Part shown: positions 6,431 through 11,676 of the stretch, in pieces
Layout of the letters: every line of letters begins with the position of its first letter
How positions within the stretch are numbered: position 1 is the first letter of the stretch
From: a bacterium
Lineage (GTDB): Bacteria; Thermosulfidibacterota; Thermosulfidibacteria; Thermosulfidibacterales; JALWSI01
Length of the DNA stretch: 12,830 nt
Direction of reading: 5' to 3'
Assembly (NCBI GenBank): GCA_027080315.1
Contig: JALWSI010000206.1
Location: forward strand, 1-12,830
Position numbers and translations under genes: made by a program
Notes under the pieces: model-generated
Databases searched by the model: none
What the model was told of the DNA's origin: nothing
Seen by the model: the letters and a program-made list of their open reading frames with translations, nothing else

Positions 6431-8914
6431 GTGAATAGGTTGAAGCAAAGATTGAGCTTTATTTCTAACTACTTGATATTCATATTGGTTGTTGCATTAT
6501 CAGGCATATGCTCTGCTCCTGTCTTTGGAGGAGAGGTGCTGGTTAAACTGAAGCCAGGGGCATCTTTAAGAAGGGCAAATTACTATGTCCCGGGTCATGG
6601 GAGAAAGCTCTTTGTGGAAAGAAGATTCTCTCATCTGTTCCCATCTTCAAAAGGCGAGGTGATCCTGCTTAAGGACAAAGATATCACCAGCGAAGAACTG
6701 TTGAGAAAGGTGAAGAGCGACCCTGATGTTCTAAAGGCATCTTTGAACTACCGCCGGAGAATCTTAGAGGTTCCAAACGACCCTTTGTACTCGCAAGAGT
6801 GGTTCTCAACTCTCATCAATGCCCCCCAGGCCTGGGAGCTAACCACAGGTAGCCGGCAGGTGGTGGTTATGGTGGCCGACTCAGGATTAGAACCCACACA
6901 GGAGGATCTTGCAGAGAATATGTGGAGAAACCCAGATGATCCTCCAAATGGATACGACGACGACAAGAACGGATACGTTGATGACACCAATGGCATAGAC
7001 GCCATAAGCAGGACCGGCATGGTCTTTGACGGAGAGGGACACGGCACCCACGTAGCAGGGATCATCGGAGCTACAGGGAACAACGGCAAGGGCCTCGCCG
7101 GGGTGAACTGGAAGATCTCTATTGTTAGCTGCAGGTTTATAGACTCAACGGGATACGGGTCTGACTCTGATGCAATTGCGTGCTTTGATTACGCTGCAGA
7201 ACTGAAGAAGAAAGGTGTCAACCTTGTGGCCATAAACGCATCCTGGGGAGGCTACGAGGATAACCCCCTTTTGAAAGAGGCTTTAGAAAGGGTTGCCGCC
7301 TTAGGAATAGCCGTTGTGGCAGCCGCCGGAAACGAGAGGAACAACAACGACGCCGTTCCTCTATATCCGGCCTCTTACCAAATACCGGGACTAATATCGG
7401 TAGCCTCCTTTGGCAAAGAGAAGCAACCCTCATACTTCACAAATACGGGACCGGGCTTGGTGACCTTGGCCGCCCCAGGAGAGCAGGTGGTGAGCACCTA
7501 CACAGGGCTCAACTACCAGCCCTCTTCCGAAGACATCTTCTATGACCCCTGCAACAGCAACTGGAGCAAGTGGGATCGCACCGGTAGATGGCAGGTCACC
7601 TCAGAAGACTCTCACGACGGTAGTATGGCCTGGAGCGACAGTCCTTACGGCGATTATAACGACAACGATAACTCTTACATAACCTCTCCTGAAATCAACC
7701 TGTCTGGTGCTTCTGGTACCTGCGCTGTGGGCTTCTGGGCAAAGGTGAACCTTGAGAACGGATACGACTACCTTCTGGTACAGGCATCCCGTGATAACTT
7801 CAAATGGACCACCATAGGGTCGTTAACAGGCACTACTTTGGGTTGGAAGAGTTACGCCTTCTATCTGCCAGACCAGCTTAAGAGCCGCACCCTGCGCATA
7901 AGGTTAAAGATGGATACAGACGAGAGCATACATTACGACGGGGTGTATGTGGACGATATTGGCATAAACTGCGGAGAGTACACAGGAACAACCTACAGAA
8001 GCCTGAGTGGAACCTCTATGGCAACCCCTTTCGTAACAGGCGCCCTTGCCCTACTGGCGGCAAAGTATCCAGAAGAACCTACCACCTCTCTCGTTGCCAG
8101 GCTTCTGGGAGGAGTGAAGAAGGAGAGCAGCTTCACAGAGATCACCTCAACAGGGGGCAGCCTTGACCTTTACGGAGCCTTAACCTCTCCTCCCCAGCCT
8201 TTGATCACAAAGGTATCTCCAGAGGGTGCAGCAGAGGGAGACGCCATCTCTGTTGATGGAACCGCCTTTGGAGATAACCAGGGAACCGTGTGGTTTGAGA
8301 CCAGTGACGGAGAACGTAAAATCAAGGGAGAGGTGGTATCTTGGAGCGATTCTCACATAGTTGTGAACCTCCCCAACAAGAACGCCTCTTATTTAAGGGT
8401 TGAGAGAGAAGACGGGGCATTGTCACCGCGGTTTCTTGGGCACTTCAAGAACCAGCCTTTGCCTCTACCAGCAGGCCCAAGGGTTTACAGCCTTTACATG
8501 CTTGGTCTGCCCCCTCAGCCTAAGGTAGGAGGAGATCCTGCAACCACGGTGCCCTTCTCTTTGGGAGAAGACAGCTACACCACCATGCATCTCTTCGTTA
8601 AGATACCCCAGTTTGAAGAGCCGGTTGATGTTTGTGTGGCGATTCAAGGGGTCTCGTACGGCACAGGTGACCCTCTCTTTCTCATCACAGCAGACTCCTC
8701 AGGAGTCTGGCACACCTACAACTCCACCTCTCCCGTTCTTGAGAAGTATGCAGAGAACACCCTTGGGCCCATTGAAGTGAAGGATCTGCTGGCTCCGGGA
8801 TTTCCAGCAGACGAGATCCCCTTAGATTGGGAGCTAAACTTCTTCCTGGCAGTGGTGCCTGCAGGAAGCCAGGACTGGAGTCGGTACTACCTTTGGTGGG
8901 TGGATTGGTATTGA
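6431..8914 (+). CDS. Secreted subtilisin-family (S8) protease with jelly-roll insert and IPT/TIG-like domain
   Basis: I chose the GTG at 6431 (827 residues). AAGGA lies 7 nt before it, and the protein then begins with a good signal peptide: basic NRLKQR, hydrophobic 8-25, cleavage near 29-33. The open frame extends back to a TTG at 6374, which would put 19 polar residues before it. A prodomain-like stretch (35-112) leads to PNDPLYSQEW, typical of S8 maturation borders. The catalytic residues are D150 (VADSG), H204 (GHGTHVAG), oxyanion N301 (AAAGN) and S529 (GTSMATP). An acidic GYDDDKNGYVDD (174-185) looks calcium-binding. Residues 363-519, between the APGEQVVSTY strand and the Ser motif, form an extra domain resembling MAM/immune-inhibitor-A jelly rolls (ITSPEINLSG, DGVYVDDIGI). 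An IPT/TIG-like domain follows (588-666), then an unrecognised domain (681-827) ending WWVDWY. No sorting signal is visible. Export to the periplasm or outside is inferred; the substrate is unknown. Confidence 0.93.
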   Translation: MNRLKQRLSFISNYLIFILVVALSGICSAPVFGGEVLVKLKPGASLRRANYYVPGHGRKLFVERRFSHLFPSSKGEVILLKDKDITSEELLRKVKSDPDVLKASLNYRRRILEVPNDPLYSQEWFSTLINAPQAWELTTGSRQVVVMVADSGLEPTQEDLAENMWRNPDDPPNGYDDDKNGYVDDTNGIDAISRTGMVFDGEGHGTHVAGIIGATGNNGKGLAGVNWKISIVSCRFIDSTGYGSDSDAIACFDYAAELKKKGVNLVAINASWGGYEDNPLLKEALERVAALGIAVVAAAGNERNNNDAVPLYPASYQIPGLISVASFGKEKQPSYFTNTGPGLVTLAAPGEQVVSTYTGLNYQPSSEDIFYDPCNSNWSKWDRTGRWQVTSEDSHDGSMAWSDSPYGDYNDNDNSYITSPEINLSGASGTCAVGFWAKVNLENGYDYLLVQASRDNFKWTTIGSLTGTTLGWKSYAFYLPDQLKSRTLRIRLKMDTDESIHYDGVYVDDIGINCGEYTGTTYRSLSGTSMATPFVTGALALLAAKYPEEPTTSLVARLLGGVKKESSFTEITSTGGSLDLYGALTSPPQPLITKVSPEGAAEGDAISVDGTAFGDNQGTVWFETSDGERKIKGEVVSWSDSHIVVNLPNKNASYLRVEREDGALSPRFLGHFKNQPLPLPAGPRVYSLYMLGLPPQPKVGGDPATTVPFSLGEDSYTTMHLFVKIPQFEEPVDVCVAIQGVSYGTGDPLFLITADSSGVWHTYNSTSPVLEKYAENTLGPIEVKDLLAPGFPADEIPLDWELNFFLAVVPAGSQDWSRYYLWWVDWY

Positions 8915-8989
8915 GGAAAAAGATACCAAAACAAAACACCACCCCTAACCCTCACGCCAGTTCGTTCCAGAACAACAATAGAGCTTCCC

Positions 8990-9017
8990 TTGACAACAGA
9001 AATTAGAATACTACTCT
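8990..9017 (+). promoter_or_regulatory. Candidate sigma-70 promoter for the PIN cassette
   Basis: A perfect -35 hexamer TTGACA (8990-8995) is followed after 16 bp by TACTCT (9012-9017), a weak -10 matching 3 of 6 positions. The toxin ATG lies 34 bp downstream, with a GGAG ribosome-binding site 9-12 nt before it. The 136-bp gap from the protease stop contains no clear terminator hairpin. Confidence 0.35.
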
Positions 9018-9020
9018 ATT
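9012..9020 (+). repeat. Left copy of a 9-bp inverted repeat flanking the PIN cassette
   Basis: TACTCTATT here is the exact reverse complement of AATAGAGTA at 9737-9745. Together they bracket the PIN gene and its partner. The match stops at exactly 9 bp on both sides. The same bases take part in local inverted repeats (CTCTA/TAGAG, 9014-9028; CTACT/AGTAG, 9011-9026), so a role as a repressor operator over the candidate -10 is an alternative to a mobility scar. Confidence 0.35.
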
Positions 9021-9050
9021 CAGTAGAGGATATGAACGGAGTAAAGAATT

Positions 9051-9521
9051 ATGGAGTCTTTATATATTGAGACATCAATAGTTAGCTATCTCGTAGCACG
9101 ACCAAGCAACAATTTAATAACAGCTGCTCGGCAAAAAATAACATACGATTGGTGGGATAGCGAGAGAAGGAAATTTGGTATTTTTATTTCTGAATTAGTG
9201 TTAGCTGAATGCTCACGGGGGGATAAAAAGGCAGCTAAATTAAGATTGAGAATTGCTAAAGATATTCCTATTTTAAAAATTACCAAAGAATGCGTTGAAT
9301 TAGCAAATTTATTCTTTACCAAAGCATTATTACCTGAAATAGCGAGAAATGACGCATTACATATTGCTATAGCAACCCACTACAAGATGGACTTTCTACT
9401 CACATGGAATTGCAGGCACTTGGCAAATGCTCACTTTATAAGAAAATTACAAAAGATTTCTTTAGAAGAAGGGTTAGAAATACCAACTATATGTACGCCA
9501 CAGGAGGTAACAAATGAATAG
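9051..9521 (+). CDS. PIN-domain protein, VapC-like toxin
   Basis: This 156-residue protein is predicted to be a metal-dependent RNase of the PIN superfamily. The family signature is visible: YIETSIVSYLVARPS (5-19), with Glu7 in place of the usual first Asp; ISELVLAECSRGD (46-58), with acidic E48 and E53; NDALHIA (100-106), with D101; and MDFLLTWNCRHLAN (113-126). These cover the expected acidic active-site positions, so it looks intact. GGAG precedes the ATG. The stop overlaps the next gene by 8 nt, as in toxin-antitoxin pairs, though here the toxin comes first. Base composition is visibly AT-rich, with many TTA, AAA and ATA codons, unlike the protease gene before it and the aldolase after it, which suggests horizontal acquisition. 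The RNA target is unknown, and toxicity is inferred from family and layout. Confidence 0.85.
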   Translation: MESLYIETSIVSYLVARPSNNLITAARQKITYDWWDSERRKFGIFISELVLAECSRGDKKAAKLRLRIAKDIPILKITKECVELANLFFTKALLPEIARNDALHIAIATHYKMDFLLTWNCRHLANAHFIRKLQKISLEEGLEIPTICTPQEVTNE

Positions 9522-9711
9522 ATATGAAGAAGTAAAGAAGGAAGAGAAAGATGATATATTACAAGAACTATGGGAAATAAAAAGCTATTATTCATTGTCA
9601 TGTAATTCAGATTTTGAAGAGTTGATTCGTAAAGTTAGAGAAGACATAAAGGACTTAACTGCCAACATAGATATTCATAATGAAGCACTAAAACCTGCAA
9701 TTTCATATTAG
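9514..9711 (+). CDS. Small protein partnered with the PIN toxin, putative antitoxin
   Basis: This 65-residue acidic/basic, probably helical protein starts inside the last codons of the PIN gene. A textbook AGGAGG (9502-9507) lies 6 nt upstream, so strong co-translation is expected. Residues 14-48 (DILQELWEIKSYYS ... EELIRKVREDIKDL) resemble the short 'EEVxxIRxExxxxxxxDLxxIxxxLR' proteins commonly found next to this PIN subfamily, and this is the basis for the antitoxin call. I see no ribbon-helix-helix, AbrB or HTH DNA-binding motif, so autoregulation through this protein is uncertain. The C-terminus (about 50-65) departs from that pattern and may have been altered. AT-rich like the PIN gene. 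Function is inferred from position and weak resemblance. Confidence 0.6.
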   Translation: MNRYEEVKKEEKDDILQELWEIKSYYSLSCNSDFEELIRKVREDIKDLTANIDIHNEALKPAISY

Positions 9712-9723
9712 AAAAGTACGATA

Positions 9724-9760
9724 TGCTTAGCCAACAAATAGAGTACAGTTAAGCACTCTA
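9724..9760 (+). repeat. Two overlapping, mutually exclusive hairpins after the toxin-antitoxin pair
   Basis: Arms TGCTTAGC (9724-9731) and GTTAAGCA (9748-9755) can form an 8-bp stem with one G-U pair. TAGAGT (9739-9744) and ACTCTA (9755-9760) can form a 6-bp stem, and the two stems share base 9755 and interleave. No T-tract follows, so this is not a standard intrinsic terminator. Confidence 0.35.
9737..9745 (-). repeat. Right copy of the 9-bp inverted repeat flanking the PIN cassette
   Basis: AATAGAGTA is the exact reverse complement of 9012-9020. It lies 26 bp after the stop of the small partner gene, giving a bracketed segment of about 0.73 kb with both genes inside. Confidence 0.35.
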
Positions 9761-9811
9761 CCACTGATGTTCAGAGGCCACAAGTGAACCTGCTCGCTCA
9801 AGGAGAAAGGT

Positions 9812-9859
9812 GTGATAAAAGGGGATTCTCCAGCTCTTCTCCCTCTAATGAGGGAATGA
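9812..9859 (+). CDS. Possible 15-codon leader peptide before the GDPD gene
   Basis: A GTG at 9812 is preceded at 6-nt spacing by AGGAG (9801-9805), a better ribosome-binding site than the one before the phosphodiesterase gene. The frame encodes MIKGDSPALLPLMRE and stops at TGA 9857-9859. The stop overlaps the first arm of one hairpin (9857-9870), and the last codons cover another (9840-9855). The 24-nt distance to the next ATG would allow coupling. Alternatively this is the relic start of a lost gene. Nothing in the peptide indicates what it might sense. Confidence 0.2.
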   Translation: MIKGDSPALLPLMRE

Positions 9860-9870
9860 GCCATCGCTCA
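9840..9870 (+). repeat. Two adjacent tetraloop hairpins in the GDPD leader
   Basis: TCCCTC-TAAT-GAGGGA (9840-9855) and TGAGC-CATC-GCTCA (9857-9870) are perfect short stems, each with a 4-nt loop and one base between them. They lie directly upstream of the AAAGG ribosome-binding site and ATG of the phosphodiesterase gene. Regulatory function is inferred only from position. Confidence 0.4.
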
Positions 9871-9882
9871 GAAAGGCAAGCT

Positions 9883-10635
9883 ATGATCGTAGCACATCGT
9901 GGTGCATCCCGTGATGCACCAGAGAACACCCTACCTGCCTTCAGGTTGGCATGGAGACAGGGTGCAGAGGCCATTGAAGGAGACTTTCGCCTAACCAAAG
10001 ACGGATACATCGTCTGTATCCACGACGAAAACACCAAGAGAGTTGGCGGCACCAACCTTGCGGTAAGCAAGTCAACTCTAAGCGAGCTCCGCAAGCTGGA
10101 TGTAGGTGCTTACCGAGGAGAAGGGTTCAAGGGAACAAGGATCCCCACCATCTCAGAGGTGTTTTCGGCCATTCCTGACCACCACAAAAGCATCTACATT
10201 GAAGTCAAATGCGGAACTGAGATCATCAACCCCTTACTCAAAGAGATCACAGCATCGGGATTGAGAAGAGAGCAGGTTGTTGTGATCTGTTTTAACGCAG
10301 AGGTAATCAAAGAGCTGAAAGCTAAAGCTCCCCAATACAAGGCGTTCTGGTTATCTCACTTTAAGAAGGATACATCAGGAAAGATAACCCCTTCGGTTGA
10401 AAGGGTGCTGATCACTCTGAAAGATATCAGAGCAGATGGGTTCAGTTCAACCAAAAAGATTGTTAATGAGAGCTTTATCAGTGGTATCAGAGAGAAAGGA
10501 TACGAATACCACGTGTGGACCATTGATGACGTCAAAACCGCGAAACGCTTCAAGAAGTGGGGAGCTTCGTCAATCACCACAAATGTTCCTGGTTACCTAA
10601 AAAAACACATAGCCCCTGGCCCGGCTTCTGGATGA
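9883..10635 (+). CDS. Glycerophosphodiester phosphodiesterase
   Basis: This 250-residue protein is predicted to hydrolyse glycerophosphodiesters to sn-glycerol 3-phosphate and an alcohol. I chose the ATG at 9883 because AAAGG lies 6 nt upstream and the conserved fold begins at once with MIVAHRGAS. The frame runs back to a GTG at 9784, but those 33 residues (Ser-rich, no signal peptide) do not look like domain sequence. Motifs are HRG (5-7), ENT (14-16), E32xD34 metal ligands, H47 in IHDENTKR, IEVK (106-109) with E107, VWT (212-214), and ITTNVP near the end, where many relatives have TD. Without a signal peptide it is probably cytoplasmic. The last codons, GPASG (10618-10632), seem to be read out of frame through an antitoxin gene remnant, so the native C-terminus has probably been replaced. 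Lysophospholipase D-type activity cannot be excluded. Confidence 0.87.
   Translation: MIVAHRGASRDAPENTLPAFRLAWRQGAEAIEGDFRLTKDGYIVCIHDENTKRVGGTNLAVSKSTLSELRKLDVGAYRGEGFKGTRIPTISEVFSAIPDHHKSIYIEVKCGTEIINPLLKEITASGLRREQVVVICFNAEVIKELKAKAPQYKAFWLSHFKKDTSGKITPSVERVLITLKDIRADGFSSTKKIVNESFISGIREKGYEYHVWTIDDVKTAKRFKKWGASSITTNVPGYLKKHIAPGPASG
9900..9921 (+). repeat. 9-bp perfect hairpin inside the first codons of the GDPD gene
   Basis: Arms TGGTGCATC (9900-9908) and GATGCACCA (9913-9921) are separated by the loop CCGT. The stem starts 17 nt after the first base of the ATG. It falls on codons for the invariant HRGAS ... DAPEN motif, so coding constraint explains part of it, but synonymous choices complete the pairing. 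Such a stem could slow early elongation. Confidence 0.45.
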
Positions 10636-10742
10636 ATCTGCAACAGCGCTATGACCTCTATCGGGCACAGCAGAAGGAAGCGAAGCAATTGGAGCAAATT
10701 GAGCCGCACGTAGTATCTGCCTTGATCGCTAAGTGTCTTTGA
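10620..10742 (+). pseudogene. C-terminal remnant of a HigA/VapI-type antitoxin
   Basis: In a frame different from that of the phosphodiesterase gene, this stretch reads PGFWMNLQQRYDLYRAQQ followed by [22 protein letters not shown] and a TGA stop. 'FW-(L/M)-NLQ-x-x-YDL-x-x-A' is the characteristic end of HigA/VapI-type XRE antitoxins (typically SPEFWLNLQNRYDLWxA), which are about 100 residues long. The N-terminal HTH half is missing, because the upstream bases belong to the phosphodiesterase gene. The ATG at 10632 overlaps the phosphodiesterase stop (ATGA), so a 36-residue peptide could still be made. Codons here (CGC, GCG, CGG) also differ from those of the neighbouring genes. I read it as a severed antitoxin 3' end created by recombination. 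No HigB toxin is seen. Confidence 0.55.
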
Positions 10743-10824
10743 AACCAAATTATCCCACCATTTGCATACCAACCCACCAAAGGGTATCTTTCGCCTCCAA
10801 AAAGAAATGCAAAGGAGGAGCGCC

Positions 10825-11625
10825 ATGCTGTTCGGCAAGGGCATACGCATAGAGAGAATCTTAGACCGCAACACCAAAAAGACCGTGATCGTCCCCATGG
10901 ATCACGGGGTGAGCGTGGGCCCAATAAAGGGTTTGATCAACATGGGCGAAACCGTTGATAAGGTGGCAGAGGGCGGTGCCAACGCCGTTGTGGGACACCT
11001 TGGACTTCCCCTTCACGGCCACAGAAAGTACGGAAAGGATATAGGCCTTATCTTACACCTCTCTGCCAGCACAAACCTCAGTCCCGATCCAAACAACAAG
11101 GTGCTGGTTAATACCGTTCAGAACGCGTTGAAGATGGGTGCAGACGGAGTCTCAGTACACATAAACGTTGGTGCCGAGAACGAGGCCGACATGCTTAAAG
11201 ACCTTGGCAGGGTTGCAGTTGAGTGTATGGAGTGGGGAATACCCTTGCTGGCAATGATGTATCCCCGAGGCTCAAAGGTGGAGCACGAGAAGGACGTTGA
11301 GTGTGTCAAGTTGGCCGCCAGGGTGGCCGCCGAGTTGGGAGCCGACATAGTGAAGGTGCCCTACACCGGAGATCCAGAAACCTTCTCAAAGGTGGTAGAA
11401 GGTTGCCCGATACCGGTGGTGATTGCAGGGGGCTCCAAGGTGGACGATAGGCAGACCCTTGAGATGATACGAGGAGCCATGGACGCAGGAGCAGCAGGAA
11501 TCTCTATGGGAAGAAACGTGTTTCAGCATCCTCATCCGGAGCAGCTAGTGAGAGCCGCCAGCGCCATAGTGCATCAGAACGCAAGTGTTGAAGAGGCTTG
11601 GGAGATCCTGAACCACAAAGGATAA
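10825..11625 (+). CDS. aroA': 2-amino-3,7-dideoxy-D-threo-hept-6-ulosonate synthase (ADH synthase), class I aldolase family
   Basis: This 266-residue TIM-barrel aldolase of the DhnA/LsrF superfamily is predicted to condense L-aspartate semialdehyde with a 6-deoxy-5-ketofructose 1-phosphate-derived unit. That starts the alternative route to 3-dehydroquinate and aromatic amino acids known from methanogens and some Desulfobacterota. Motifs are [11 protein letters not shown] (23-33), [12 protein letters not shown] (59-70), MMYPRG (144-149) with the catalytic Tyr146, VKVPYTGDP (176-184) with Schiff-base Lys177, IAGGSK (200-205) and the phosphate-binding SMGRNVFQH (227-235). Length and motifs fit ADH synthase, but a related class I fructose-bisphosphate aldolase role cannot be excluded by eye. 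The ATG at 10825 has AGGAGG 6 nt upstream; upstream in-frame starts (10762, 10807) lack this. The usual partner, DHQ synthase II (aroB'), is not next to it. Confidence 0.82.
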   Translation: MLFGKGIRIERILDRNTKKTVIVPMDHGVSVGPIKGLINMGETVDKVAEGGANAVVGHLGLPLHGHRKYGKDIGLILHLSASTNLSPDPNNKVLVNTVQNALKMGADGVSVHINVGAENEADMLKDLGRVAVECMEWGIPLLAMMYPRGSKVEHEKDVECVKLAARVAAELGADIVKVPYTGDPETFSKVVEGCPIPVVIAGGSKVDDRQTLEMIRGAMDAGAAGISMGRNVFQHPHPEQLVRAASAIVHQNASVEEAWEILNHKG

Positions 11626-11676
11626 GATCGGACATATCGGCTTGCCTGGAAAGAGGTTAGAAAGTAGAGAAAGGGT

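Noticed and set aside
6497-6517. Lipobox in the protease signal peptide (LSGIC)
   Set aside because: A lipobox needs a small residue (Gly/Ala/Ser) right before Cys; here it is Ile, so ordinary signal-peptidase cleavage is more likely.
8915-8990. Intrinsic terminator after the S8 protease
   Set aside because: Only 4-bp GTTC/GAAC pairings are present and no T-tract follows; not supportable.
9784-9882. GTG at 9784 as the start of the phosphodiesterase gene
   Set aside because: The extra 33 residues are Ser-rich, lack conservation-like features and overlap hairpins; the fold begins at the ATG at 9883, which has its own AAAGG.
10743-10824. Promoter or riboswitch ahead of the aldolase gene
   Set aside because: Only weak -35/-10 combinations with poor spacing and a 5-bp ATACC/GGTAT pairing; nothing beyond the strong Shine-Dalgarno is convincing.
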